A stretch of DNA of 29,653 nt from Deltaproteobacteria bacterium (GTDB lineage: Bacteria > Bdellovibrionota > Bdellovibrionia > JABDDW01), in NCBI GenBank assembly GCA_013287405.1, contig JABDDW010000014.1, positions 1 through 29,653 of the forward strand. Direction: 5' to 3'. The notes beneath the pieces were generated by a model. It was not told the origin of the DNA, did not search any database, and saw nothing but the letters and a program-made list of their open reading frames with translations. Positions 13,560-21,511 of the stretch are shown piece after piece (position 1 is the first letter of the stretch; every line of letters starts with the position of its first letter). The position numbers were made by a program, and so were the translations under genes.

Positions 13560-15404
13560 ATGAAAAGGCCTATGAAAAGCATCTTAAGAAAGCCGGAGGT
13601 TCACCCAGCCTACACCAGATTTAGTCTCATCAACGGCCAACACAGTCTAAAGAAAGCGGCCCCAGATTCGTATATTGAATATGCCGCCAGAAAAAGACAC
13701 GGGGGAAAACTTCTCTATTTCAATTTCAAACTTGCTAAAGAAATGGGTCTTATTCCCCAAAAACACCCCCATGTTATGAACTCTCAGCTCTCTAGAAAAA
13801 TTCTAGAAACCTTTAGTTTGCAGATCATAAATGAATATGACATCGCCCATAAAACTAAAATTTCTCCCCAGGATATTCTTCCCCATAAATACATGGCCAC
13901 TCGGTATCTCCAGTTACAACATCCCGACAAAAGAGGAAGCACTTCTGGGGATGGCCGGAGTATCTGGAATGGTCAGATCGAGCATGAAGGAATCACTTGG
14001 GATATTTCAAGTTGTGGAACTGGTGCCACTCGACTCAGTCCCGCCTCGGCCATTGAAAAGAAATTTTTCAAAACAGGTGACCCAAAAGTCTGTTATGGAT
14101 GTGGACTTGCAGATGTCGAAGAAGGAATTTCCGCAGCTCTAATGAGTGAGACCTTTCACCGAAACGAAGTCCGCACTGAAAGATGTCTCGCCATCATTGA
14201 GTTCCCCAACAAAGTAGCTATCAATGTCCGGGCTGGTCACAACTTGATTCGCCCGTCGCATTTCTTCTCCCATCTCAAGCAAGGTAATTATAAGGCTCTC
14301 AAAAATGTTATGGATTACTACTGCAGACGTCAGATTTCTAATCGCGAATGGACCGATCCCGGTTCCGACAGGGCTCGTTACGAAAAAATGGTCGTTGAAA
14401 TGGCTAAAACCTTCGCTCGAGTCACCGCTAAGTGGGAATCGGATTACATTTTTGTTTGGCTAGACTGGGACGGTGACAACGTTCTTGTAGATGGTGGAAT
14501 CATTGACTATGGTTCCGTACGGCAATTCGGACTCTTCCATCATGAGTACCGTTACGATGATGTAGATCGTTGGTCAACCACAATACCTGAGCAGAGACAC
14601 AAAGCACGCTACATTCTTCAAACTTTTGTCCAAATCAAAGACTACCTTATTACGGGAAAAAGAAAGAGCATAGTAAAATACACCCGCGACCCGGTCCTAA
14701 AAATATTTGATCAAGAATTCAACCGTCAATTGTTGAAGAATATGCTTTATAAAATGGGTTTTGATAAAGAACAGAGAGATCTTTTGCTCAATCAAAGAAA
14801 TAAACTGGTGAAAGAATTTAAAGACATTCATTCCTATTTTGAAAAAGCTAAATCAAAAAAAGTTTACACAACAGGAGACGGAAGAACCCGCGACGCCATT
14901 TATTGCATGCGAGATATTTTACGGGAACTCCCAATATCTTTATTAAAAAACAGAGCATTGCCGACACCCAAAGAATTTATGGAGGTCATTGCTTCAAGCT
15001 ATGCCAACCGAAATGATAAAAAACTCACCAGCCAAAAAACAAAAAAAATAAATACTTTTCTTAAACATTATCTCTCGCTTATCAGTGAAATAGAAAAGCT
15101 GATCAGAAAACCCGTTCATCAGCTCCTCTTAGAACTCACGATGCGATCGGCGCTTATTAACCGATATGATCGCATGACCGGTGATTCAATAAATTGGGTC
15201 ACCGAACACATTCTCAGGGTTAAAGAGAACCTTTCTCCCCAAGAAATTCAAAAGGTCATTGAAGACTTTATCGAGTATCAAAAATTAAAACCCGCTGCCG
15301 AACAAACACTATTAGACAAAAACAATAAAATTGAGCGTCGAACAGCTAGTAAAGTCAAAGCCAAGATTCTAAGCCTGGTGAGAGAGTACCGAGAGGGCCT
15401 ATAG
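13560..15404 (+). CDS. Divergent SelO/YdiU-like pseudokinase-fold protein
   Basis: This 614-residue protein is, by eye, a distant relative of SelO (UPF0061), a pseudokinase-fold enzyme that AMPylates proteins. The order of blocks matches: LYFNFKLAKEMGLIPQ (52-67), SGDGRSIWNGQ (129-139), WDISSCGTGATRLSP (147-161), SAALMSETFHRNE (191-203), INVRAGHNLIRP (221-232), and DGDNVLVDGGIIDYG (304-318). Arg224 and Arg231 keep the seven-residue spacing of the two nucleotide-phosphate arginines of SelO. Asp306-Asn307 and Asp316 keep the ten-residue spacing of its catalytic/metal residues. Glu197 fits the ion-pair Glu, but the Lys of LKGAG is Cys152. Residues 350-614 are charged, helical and unassigned. There is no signal peptide. 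No clear ribosome binding site precedes ATG 13560; ATG 13572 is an alternative. Confidence 0.65.
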   Translation: MKRPMKSILRKPEVHPAYTRFSLINGQHSLKKAAPDSYIEYAARKRHGGKLLYFNFKLAKEMGLIPQKHPHVMNSQLSRKILETFSLQIINEYDIAHKTKISPQDILPHKYMATRYLQLQHPDKRGSTSGDGRSIWNGQIEHEGITWDISSCGTGATRLSPASAIEKKFFKTGDPKVCYGCGLADVEEGISAALMSETFHRNEVRTERCLAIIEFPNKVAINVRAGHNLIRPSHFFSHLKQGNYKALKNVMDYYCRRQISNREWTDPGSDRARYEKMVVEMAKTFARVTAKWESDYIFVWLDWDGDNVLVDGGIIDYGSVRQFGLFHHEYRYDDVDRWSTTIPEQRHKARYILQTFVQIKDYLITGKRKSIVKYTRDPVLKIFDQEFNRQLLKNMLYKMGFDKEQRDLLLNQRNKLVKEFKDIHSYFEKAKSKKVYTTGDGRTRDAIYCMRDILRELPISLLKNRALPTPKEFMEVIASSYANRNDKKLTSQKTKKINTFLKHYLSLISEIEKLIRKPVHQLLLELTMRSALINRYDRMTGDSINWVTEHILRVKENLSPQEIQKVIEDFIEYQKLKPAAEQTLLDKNNKIERRTASKVKAKILSLVREYREGL

Positions 15405-15469
15405 GAATAGTCTTTTAAGCACAGTCTCAATGGGTTGGGCTGCACAGGGCAAGACCAGTTGCTTGATTC

Positions 15470-15793
15470 TTAATGACCTTTTTTAGAAATGGCTACGGTT
15501 CCGTCTTTGTCTATTTTTGACTCCAATTGACCATCATCAAGTAGAAACTGGAGGGCTTCGGTCCATTCGATATCCTTAACATCCATATGAACAGTGTCGT
15601 CATTGGTTACGTTATTCGCCAATTCAAACTTCTTACCGGTCTGTTTGCCGAGCAAAATCGACGCATCTCTGATTCCCATATGGAGTGCTTTAAATGAGAT
15701 CTTCTCTCCAGCACCTCTGGAAGTATTTGCCAGACCTAACGCATCAAGAAACCTCAGCTCCTTGTTGCTTGTTATAATATGAGTTGATGACAT
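15470..15793 (-). CDS. Orphan STN-domain protein
   Basis: This 107-residue protein has residues about 38-103 that look like the STN domain (short N-terminal domain of secretins and TonB receptors): MGIRDASILLGKQTGKKFEL, then VHMDVKDIEWTEALQFLLDD and a closing IDKDGTVAISK strand. STN domains normally occupy the periplasmic N-terminus of PilQ/GspD-type secretins. Here there is no signal peptide and no secretin or barrel following. The start ATG lies within the 3' end of the reductase gene (22-base overlap), with no independent ribosome binding site, so translational coupling is likely. It converges with the SelO-like gene. Its function is unknown; a truncated secretin remnant is an alternative. 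Confidence 0.6.
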   Translation of the reverse strand: MSSTHIITSNKELRFLDALGLANTSRGAGEKISFKALHMGIRDASILLGKQTGKKFELANNVTNDDTVHMDVKDIEWTEALQFLLDDGQLESKIDKDGTVAISKKGH

Positions 15794-16437
15794 CCCTTTT
15801 TCAAAAAGACATGTAATGCACTTTTTGTTGTCACAAACTCGGTGACGGAAAACCCTTGTTTTAAAATATCTAATCCAGACAAAAGACTTTCCCCTGAACC
15901 AAGATAGGTTGGCGAGTAGGCAAGATGCATTTCGTCAATCAATTCGGCTTGGAGATATTGTCGAATTAAAGATACTCCTCCGCCAATACGTATGTCTTTC
16001 CCTTTTGATACTTGCCTTGCTTGTTGAAGAGCTGACTTGATTCCATCGGTGACAAAATAAAAGGTTGTCCCCCCTTTCATTTCTATGGGCTTGCGTGGAT
16101 GGTGAGTTAAAACAAAGACGGGAACATGGTATGGGGGATCATCTCCCCACCAACCTTTCCAGCTCTCATCTTTCCATGGCCCTCGGACCGGTCCAAACAT
16201 GTTGCGACCGAGGATCCAGGCACCAATATTTTCAAAACTTTTTTCTGCAAAATCGTTATCGATTCCTGTTTCGCCACTGTTAGCACTTCCATGCATACTT
16301 TGAAAAGATTTAGTTTTAAAAAACCACTCATGCAGTTTGGTTCCCCCGATCCCTAAGGGGTTATCGATGTTTTGATTTGGACCTGCACCGAAACCATCTA
16401 AGGAAACGGAAAATGCGGCCACCTTCACTTTACTCAT
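15772..16437 (-). CDS. RibD C-terminal/dihydrofolate reductase-like protein
   Basis: This 221-residue cytoplasmic protein has the dihydrofolate-reductase-like fold of the RibD C-terminal family. It opens with VKVAAFSVSLDGFGAGPNQ (core strand with the S-L-D-G motif), then has AWILGRNMFGPVRGPW (74-89), PVFVLTHHPRKP, FYFVTDGIKSALQQAR, and the NADPH-binding glycine turn RIGGGVSLIRQYLQAELIDE, ending with LAYSPTYLGSGESLL. Members use NADPH to reduce pterin-like or riboflavin-precursor-like substrates; stand-alone copies such as this mostly have unknown substrates. It has a good GGGAG site. It is first in a likely two-gene unit with the overlapping STN gene. Family call is firm. Confidence 0.92.
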   Translation of the reverse strand: MSKVKVAAFSVSLDGFGAGPNQNIDNPLGIGGTKLHEWFFKTKSFQSMHGSANSGETGIDNDFAEKSFENIGAWILGRNMFGPVRGPWKDESWKGWWGDDPPYHVPVFVLTHHPRKPIEMKGGTTFYFVTDGIKSALQQARQVSKGKDIRIGGGVSLIRQYLQAELIDEMHLAYSPTYLGSGESLLSGLDILKQGFSVTEFVTTKSALHVFLKKGCHQLIL

Positions 16438-16605
16438 TGAATCTCCCTTTCAAATCTTTCTCTATTTTATTTGTATCTCAAATTTACGAACGGATCAATA
16501 AAACGCCCTAAGCTATGACCCATTGTCATATCTGATTGAGACCAAGACTTTCAATTCTGGAACCGTGGCTAGTATTTGCCAAAAGTAACTTGAGTTGCAC
16601 GGGTG

Positions 16606-18165
16606 TTAGTGGACATCCACAATCGGACCACCAATTTTTTGGGGCTTAATGAGGTAGAGCGGAATCAACCCTAAAGCGAAAATAACAATGATAGTCCAAC
16701 ATAGTTGACTAAAACTCAGAACAAAAACCTGGGAAGAAATTCGACCGTACATGGCCTTTGCCGCATAGGATTGTGGGGACCAAAAACCCACGTGATTGGT
16801 CATCTGGGAGGCCGCCGACGTCCCCGATTGAATGAAATCATGATACGCCGTTGGGTTTAAAGCATTAACTCGGGACAGAAGGTCGTTGTAGTTTTGAGCG
16901 CCGTAACGGGTGAGCAAGGTGTCCAATGAAGCAATTCCAATACTCCCACCCATCTGTCTAAAAAAGTTCTGCATCCCAGAAACTTGCCCCAACTCCTCTC
17001 CCTGAAAGGCCCCGAGAACCATTTGATTGATTGGAATAAACAAAAACGCTAAAGCTACTCCGCGCACAATCAAAGGCAAAAGAATGTCCCCCGGCCCAGC
17101 TTGCGCCGTAAGTCTGGACATGTACAAAACCGATACTTCGCCCAGGGCGAGTCCTATAAGAACAAGTGGTTTTGCACTCACTTTCTGTAAAAGCATCCCC
17201 ACGGGAAACATAAAGAGAGCCGTAACTATCGAACCCGGCATAAAGAGATTTCCTGTTTTTGTCGCTGACATCTGCGGGAGGACGTTCGCCACAAAAATAG
17301 GGATTGCAAAGGTTAGCGAATACACCATGATTCCTAACGCAAACATGAGCATCGTCCCAGACCGCAGAATATTTGATTTGAAAAGTCTCAAATTCATAAT
17401 TGGATTTTCAATCTTGAGCTCCCAATAAATAAATGACGAAATCCCAACCACCGCCAGAATAAGGCAAGTTGTAACCGCACGAGAATCAAACCACCCTTCG
17501 GCTTGGCCTCTTTCCAAAACATATTGAAAGCATCCTACACCCAGCGATAGGAGACCCAGACCCGTCCAATCTATGCCAGATTTTTTGTCAGCATTTTTCC
17601 TTTTAAAGGTGGCATCCTCTACGTAGAGCCATGACATTACAGTCGCAAAGATCCCCACTGGAACGTTAACATTAAAAATAGACCGCCACCCGAAGTTGTC
17701 CGTAAGATACCCGCCCAGGGTTGGACCCAGAGCTGGACCCACCATGACACTCATTCCAAAGACAGCCATAGCTAATCCCGCCTGTTCAGGAGGAAAAGAT
17801 TCTTGAATCAAGGTTTGTGAAGTCGGGAGTAAAGCCCCACCAGCCAAGCCCTGGAGAATTCTAAAAACCACTAGAAAATAGAGATTGGGCGCGATGCCAC
17901 ACATAAACGATGCGATGGTAAAAGCGATAATGGCTCCGGTAAAATACTTCTTTCTTCCTAGCCTGGTTCCCAACCAGGCGGCGATGGGAAGGATAATGGA
18001 ATTAGCAATCATATAGCCGGTCGTTACCCAACTGATTTCATCTAAGGTCGCACCAATATTTCCCATCATCGTTGGAATCGCCACGTTCACGATTGAAGTA
18101 TCAATAATCTCCAGAAGCGATGCTAAAGCTGCGGTGAGAACGATAGCTACAACTCTAAAGTTCAT
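16606..18165 (-). CDS. DHA2-family MFS drug efflux permease (EmrB-like)
   Basis: This 519-residue inner-membrane proton-driven multidrug exporter has about 14 membrane helices. The DHA2 signature LLEIIDTSIVNVAIP (18-31) lies in helix 1, motif A is GTRLGRKK (66-73), and motif C is GPALGPTLGGYL (143-154) in helix 5. It is the third gene of the efflux operon, 13 bases after the HlyD-type gene; together with the TolC-type protein they form a tripartite pump across both membranes, like EmrAB-TolC. The start has AGGA nine bases upstream. Substrates cannot be predicted from the sequence beyond hydrophobic toxic compounds. Confidence 0.95.
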   Translation of the reverse strand: MNFRVVAIVLTAALASLLEIIDTSIVNVAIPTMMGNIGATLDEISWVTTGYMIANSIILPIAAWLGTRLGRKKYFTGAIIAFTIASFMCGIAPNLYFLVVFRILQGLAGGALLPTSQTLIQESFPPEQAGLAMAVFGMSVMVGPALGPTLGGYLTDNFGWRSIFNVNVPVGIFATVMSWLYVEDATFKRKNADKKSGIDWTGLGLLSLGVGCFQYVLERGQAEGWFDSRAVTTCLILAVVGISSFIYWELKIENPIMNLRLFKSNILRSGTMLMFALGIMVYSLTFAIPIFVANVLPQMSATKTGNLFMPGSIVTALFMFPVGMLLQKVSAKPLVLIGLALGEVSVLYMSRLTAQAGPGDILLPLIVRGVALAFLFIPINQMVLGAFQGEELGQVSGMQNFFRQMGGSIGIASLDTLLTRYGAQNYNDLLSRVNALNPTAYHDFIQSGTSAASQMTNHVGFWSPQSYAAKAMYGRISSQVFVLSFSQLCWTIIVIFALGLIPLYLIKPQKIGGPIVDVH

Positions 18166-18178
18166 TTTTTAATTCCTA

Positions 18179-19126
18179 TCAATGTACTTTGATTTTAACG
18201 TCAGCTGAAAGACCAGATTGCAAACGATCTACATCTTGATCTTTTAACTTTTCAATCTTTATTCGAACAGGCACTCTCTGAACGACCTTCGTAAAGTTTC
18301 CGGTAGCATTGTCCGGTGGAAGCAGACTGAAAGTGGCACCGGTAGCCGGACTGATACTTTCCACAACACCTTCAAAGGTTTTACCCGAAATGGCATCAAC
18401 GCTGATTTCAACCTTCTGACCTTCCTTAACCTCATTCAAATCCGTTTCTTTGAGGTTGGCATCGACCCATCTTTCATTACCGCCAACAAATCCTATGAGG
18501 GGTTGCCCAGCTGCAGCTAACATTCCCACTTCGAAAGATTTCCTGCCGACCTTTCCGTCCGCAGGAGCCGTAATTTTTGTGTACTCCAAATTGAGCTTCG
18601 CTTCGCTGACCTTTGCTTCCGCAGACTTAAGCTTTCTTTGTAGGGAATGAAATTGCGACTCTGCAGAATCAAACCGCTCTTTAGTAGAAGCCCCTTGCTT
18701 TAAAAGTGATGAGATTCTTCTATAATTGGACTCGGCTCCCGAAAGCTCCGCGGCTGTTGATTCCATATCAGATTGGGCCTCATCGAGGGCGTTTTGGTAG
18801 TCGTCGGGTTTAATCTCAATAAGAACTTCACCCTTCTTCACTTTTTGATTTTCTTGGACGTTGGCTTTGGTGATGATTCCAGAGACCTTAGAAGAAAGTA
18901 GAGTCGCCGCACCTAAGACCATCGCGTTGTCAGTTGAGACATAAGCGTAATGCTGGTAACCAAAGTAGCTTGTTAACGAAATAGCAACAATAGCCACAAC
19001 AATCCCGATATTCTTTCGCTTTTCATTTTTCGGTTTTTTTTCAGAAACCTCTAAGTTTTCTTTAGGAGGAGTCGACGCCTTAGGAATGGGGGTCACGCCA
19101 TTTTTAATTCTTTCAACATCGTTCAT
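18179..19126 (-). CDS. HlyD/EmrA-type membrane fusion protein
   Basis: This 315-residue periplasmic adaptor links the MFS pump to the outer-membrane channel. A cytoplasmic N-terminal tail rich in Lys/Glu is followed by one membrane anchor (about residues 38-58, NIGIVVAIVAISLTSYFGYQ). Next comes a lipoyl-like half domain (GIITKANVQENQKVKKGEVL), an alpha-helical hairpin with coiled-coil pattern (about 105-180), the second lipoyl half (ITAPADGKVGRKSFEVG), and a beta-barrel domain ending RLQSGLSADVKIKVH. This is the EmrA layout. It starts three bases after the TolC-type stop codon and has an AAGGAAAT site. Confidence 0.95.
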   Translation of the reverse strand: MNDVERIKNGVTPIPKASTPPKENLEVSEKKPKNEKRKNIGIVVAIVAISLTSYFGYQHYAYVSTDNAMVLGAATLLSSKVSGIITKANVQENQKVKKGEVLIEIKPDDYQNALDEAQSDMESTAAELSGAESNYRRISSLLKQGASTKERFDSAESQFHSLQRKLKSAEAKVSEAKLNLEYTKITAPADGKVGRKSFEVGMLAAAGQPLIGFVGGNERWVDANLKETDLNEVKEGQKVEISVDAISGKTFEGVVESISPATGATFSLLPPDNATGNFTKVVQRVPVRIKIEKLKDQDVDRLQSGLSADVKIKVH

Positions 19127-19129
19127 AAA

Positions 19130-20443
19130 CTAAATTTCCTTTCCCATGGCGAGTTCAAGGCGAATCAAGGCCTCCGCTGCACTCACTTGTGAATTAACGA
19201 CTCCAGCCCTGGATCTAAAGAGATCAAGTTCGGCATCGAGGGTTTCTGTACTTGTTCTTGTTCCCGCTCTCTCTTCTTCTTTGGCAAGCCTTACACTTTC
19301 CTCGGATCTCTCCACATCAAGTTTTTTTGAAAGATAGTGATCTGTATTGCTGAGATATCGCCGCTTCCAATACTCAAGATCGTAGGGGACGCTGACCTTG
19401 GCTGCTTCTGCAGTTTTCTCAGCCTCGTATTCTTGTTGAGCAGCTTCGTTAGCTTTCGCGATAGAAACTCCGCCATCAAATAGATTCCATGTTAAAAAGA
19501 CTCCGACGTTGTAAGCATTCTGATAATTGCCGGTGTCGCTCACAGTATTGTTAATATACTGTTGATTGTAGAGAAAATATTGACCCCCGACGGAAATTCG
19601 CGGAACAATCCAAAGATCTTGCCCTTGGTGGTATTTTCTTGCGGCTTCTGCCCGGAGACTGAGGGCTTGGATATCATCTCTACTTTTGGAGTCTCCAGAA
19701 ATCTGAAGACCCTTAATCTTTGAACTTTCCGGTACGGGCAGGTTACCCATTAGAGGTCTATTGTCTTCTTTGATACCTAAGAGCTCGGTAAGTTTTTGGC
19801 GAGTAAGAACAACATTATCCTTGGCATCTATGGCATCGGCGGTCGCCTCATTGAGTTGAACTTCAACCCTCAGGGCGTCGTATTTAGTTGCGGCCCCACC
19901 TCGATGTTGAATTTTCACTTCGTTTAGGTGATCACTCATGTTCTTAACGTTTTCTTGCGCAACCGCTTCGAGTTGGGCAGCAGCCAGGGCTTGATAAAAG
20001 GCCAGTTCGATATCTTTTCTAAGCTGAAACTCGGACCGGTGGAGTTCTTTTTCAGTGGCCTCTTCGATAAGGCTTGCTCCATTGTAATCGGCCACGTTTG
20101 CAAACCCATCAAATACGGGAACCATAACGTTAAGGCTAAATTGAGTTGAGGGATAAAAACCGGGAAAACTTAAGGGGCCACTGCCAAAATTGATGTTGGT
20201 GACTTCGTATTGGGTTTGAAAATAATGGCTTCCGGAAAGTGAAACTTTCGGGAGAAATCCCGCCCCAAGACTTTCTGTCTTCTTCCACTGAAATTCTAAC
20301 ACGACAGCTCGAGTTTTTTGAATCTGCGGAGAGTGGTTGAGACCCTCATCGATGGCTTGAGGAAGGGTCAACGTCTGAGCCTTCCCAACTACGGAGAGGA
20401 TAAGGATCGCCAGGACGGCACTTATGAATAGTTGATATCTCAT
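19130..20443 (-). CDS. TolC-family outer-membrane efflux channel
   Basis: From ATG 20443 this 437-residue protein has a signal peptide (MRYQLFISAVLAILILSVVG, KAQT). LTLPQAIDEGLNHSPQIQKT is the usual TolC start, followed by two structural repeats of long helices and barrel strands (for example FSLNVMVPVFDG and GVFLTWNLFDGGV, each strand followed by the F-D-G turn). It provides the outer-membrane and periplasmic tunnel of the efflux pump. The frame extends to ATG 20458, but GGAG lies within that extension, nine bases before 20443, which makes 20443 the likely start. It is first gene of the operon with the HlyD- and MFS-type genes, divergent from the TetR gene, with operator-like palindromes between. 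Confidence 0.93.
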   Translation of the reverse strand: MRYQLFISAVLAILILSVVGKAQTLTLPQAIDEGLNHSPQIQKTRAVVLEFQWKKTESLGAGFLPKVSLSGSHYFQTQYEVTNINFGSGPLSFPGFYPSTQFSLNVMVPVFDGFANVADYNGASLIEEATEKELHRSEFQLRKDIELAFYQALAAAQLEAVAQENVKNMSDHLNEVKIQHRGGAATKYDALRVEVQLNEATADAIDAKDNVVLTRQKLTELLGIKEDNRPLMGNLPVPESSKIKGLQISGDSKSRDDIQALSLRAEAARKYHQGQDLWIVPRISVGGQYFLYNQQYINNTVSDTGNYQNAYNVGVFLTWNLFDGGVSIAKANEAAQQEYEAEKTAEAAKVSVPYDLEYWKRRYLSNTDHYLSKKLDVERSEESVRLAKEEERAGTRTSTETLDAELDLFRSRAGVVNSQVSAAEALIRLELAMGKEI

Positions 20444-20473
20444 TTTCATTGGCTCCATGAATACAGAAAATAT

Positions 20474-20485
20474 GTAATCAATTAC
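20474..20485. promoter_or_regulatory. Operator candidate 1 (TetR-type)
   Basis: GTAATCAATTAC is an inverted repeat of GTAAT around CA, 31 bases upstream of the likely TolC start. It shares the core AATCAATT with a second palindrome 44 bases away. Divergent TetR/efflux intergenic regions usually carry such operators. Confidence 0.5.
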
Positions 20486-20519
20486 TTACATTAGTATCGA
20501 CCAGTTCTATAAAAAAATC

Positions 20520-20531
20520 AATCAATTGATT
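20520..20531. promoter_or_regulatory. Operator candidate 2 (TetR-type)
   Basis: AATCAATTGATT is a perfect 12-bp palindrome in the same divergent region and contains the same AATCAATT core as the element at 20474-20485. The region is AT-rich, so the exact repressor footprint may be longer. Confidence 0.5.
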
Positions 20532-20600
20532 ATAAATATTTTATATATTCATTAATATCAAACAGTTAGGTGCTAAAATTATAAATAATTGTCAGAAATA

Positions 20601-20630
20601 TTGCCACTTCTTTCTAAAATACTATATATT
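20601..20630 (+). promoter_or_regulatory. Possible promoter of the TetR gene
   Basis: TTGCCA (20601-20606) and TATATT (20625-20630) are separated by 18 bases and lie 22 bases before the TetR start codon. Five of six bases match the consensus in each box. Confidence 0.45.
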
Positions 20631-20651
20631 GTAGGTAGGTGAGAGTGAGTT

Positions 20652-21251
20652 ATGAAAGAAGAAAAAAAGAGACATTACAACAGTAACGAAACAAAACAAT
20701 GTTTAATTCAAGCTGCAATCGATCTTTTTTCAAAGACCGGCTACGACGCCACGACAACTAAAGAAATAGCGAAAAAAGCAGGTGTAAACGAATCTCTTAT
20801 TAAAAGATACTTCGAGGGTAAGGTTGGGCTCTTTAACACTGTCGTCGAAGCGTGCAAGTCTAAACTTATGGCGGACCTCCCTTACCCTCCTACTGAATCC
20901 GTTGAAGAAGAACTTCAGGCTTTTTTTAAATTTCGCATGGATCTGGTCAAAAAAGAGAAAAAGGTTTATCGGGTAATTTTCTTGCGTGGACTCTTGGATA
21001 AGCAATGCGCCCTCCATATGCAAAACGTAAATCAAAACGGAGTTCCTCACTTAGTAGACCGTCTGGCGCTCTTTCAAAAGAAGGGCCAAATCGCAACTGA
21101 CGCCGACCTTCCCCGCATCAGTATAATTACAATGGGCATTGCCTTTAGCTTAGGGGTTTGGACCCACCTTTTGGGCAAATACGATGAAGCATCAGCTACC
21201 GCCATCGCCGACCTGGCCAGCAAGATCGTCTCAAAAGGAATTAGACCTTAA
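20652..21251 (+). CDS. TetR/AcrR-family transcriptional regulator
   Basis: This 199-residue regulator has the N-terminal TetR helix-turn-helix: LIQAAIDLFSKTGYDATTTK (18-37), EIAKKAGVNESLIKRYFEGK (38-57) and GLFNTVVEAC. The C-terminal part (about 70-199) is all helical and would bind the ligand and form the dimer. It is divergent from the TolC-HlyD-MFS operon, 208 bases from the likely TolC start, the classical arrangement for a local repressor of a drug pump, and two palindromes occur in the shared region. The ribosome binding site is AGGTGAGAGTGAG. Regulation of the pump is inferred from position. Confidence 0.94.
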   Translation: MKEEKKRHYNSNETKQCLIQAAIDLFSKTGYDATTTKEIAKKAGVNESLIKRYFEGKVGLFNTVVEACKSKLMADLPYPPTESVEEELQAFFKFRMDLVKKEKKVYRVIFLRGLLDKQCALHMQNVNQNGVPHLVDRLALFQKKGQIATDADLPRISIITMGIAFSLGVWTHLLGKYDEASATAIADLASKIVSKGIRP

Positions 21252-21255
21252 GCCA

Positions 21256-21293
21256 AAAGAAAAATCCGCGATGAGTACAGCTCATTCGCGGAT
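21256..21293 (-). terminator. Terminator of the DUF6496/KGG operon
   Basis: ATCCGCGA (21264-21271) pairs with TCGCGGAT (21286-21293), extended by TGAG/CTCA with one bulged base around a 5-base loop. On the minus strand it is followed by TTTTTCTTTT. It lies between the convergent TetR and DUF6496-like genes and may serve both, but the U-run is only on the minus strand. Confidence 0.85.
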
Positions 21294-21311
21294 ATTCCAA
21301 AACACCTATCG

Positions 21312-21497
21312 TTAACTAGCCTTCTTCGGGATATGAATTCCATTTTTTCTAGCCTTCGATAATCCGATTGCAATAGCTTGTTTCTTATTTTTTATTGGAT
21401 GCTTTTTTCCGTGTGCGCCCGTTTTCTTATGGTGGATCTCTTCTTCAACATATTTGCTCGCCTTCGTAGAGGGTGATTTTCTTTTCTTCCTATTCAT
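21312..21497 (-). CDS. Small basic DUF6496-like protein
   Basis: This 61-residue protein is strongly basic. It contains KYVEEEIHHKKTGAHGKKHP and then KKQAIAIGLSKARKNGIHIP, the pattern of a small family (DUF6496-like) that is often found near KGG stress-repeat genes; the QAIAI-LS-AR core is the recognisable part. Its function is unknown; DNA or RNA binding is possible from the charge but not shown. It has a perfect AAAGGAGG site and follows the KGG gene by 14 bases, so they form an operon ended by the terminator at 21256-21293. Confidence 0.75.
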   Translation of the reverse strand: MNRKKRKSPSTKASKYVEEEIHHKKTGAHGKKHPIKNKKQAIAIGLSKARKNGIHIPKKAS

Positions 21498-21511
21498 AAA
21501 TCAAACCTCCT

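Noticed and set aside
20520..20600. An origin or AT-rich unwinding region between the efflux and TetR genes
   Set aside because: AT-richness is expected for divergent promoters and no DnaA-box cluster is visible.
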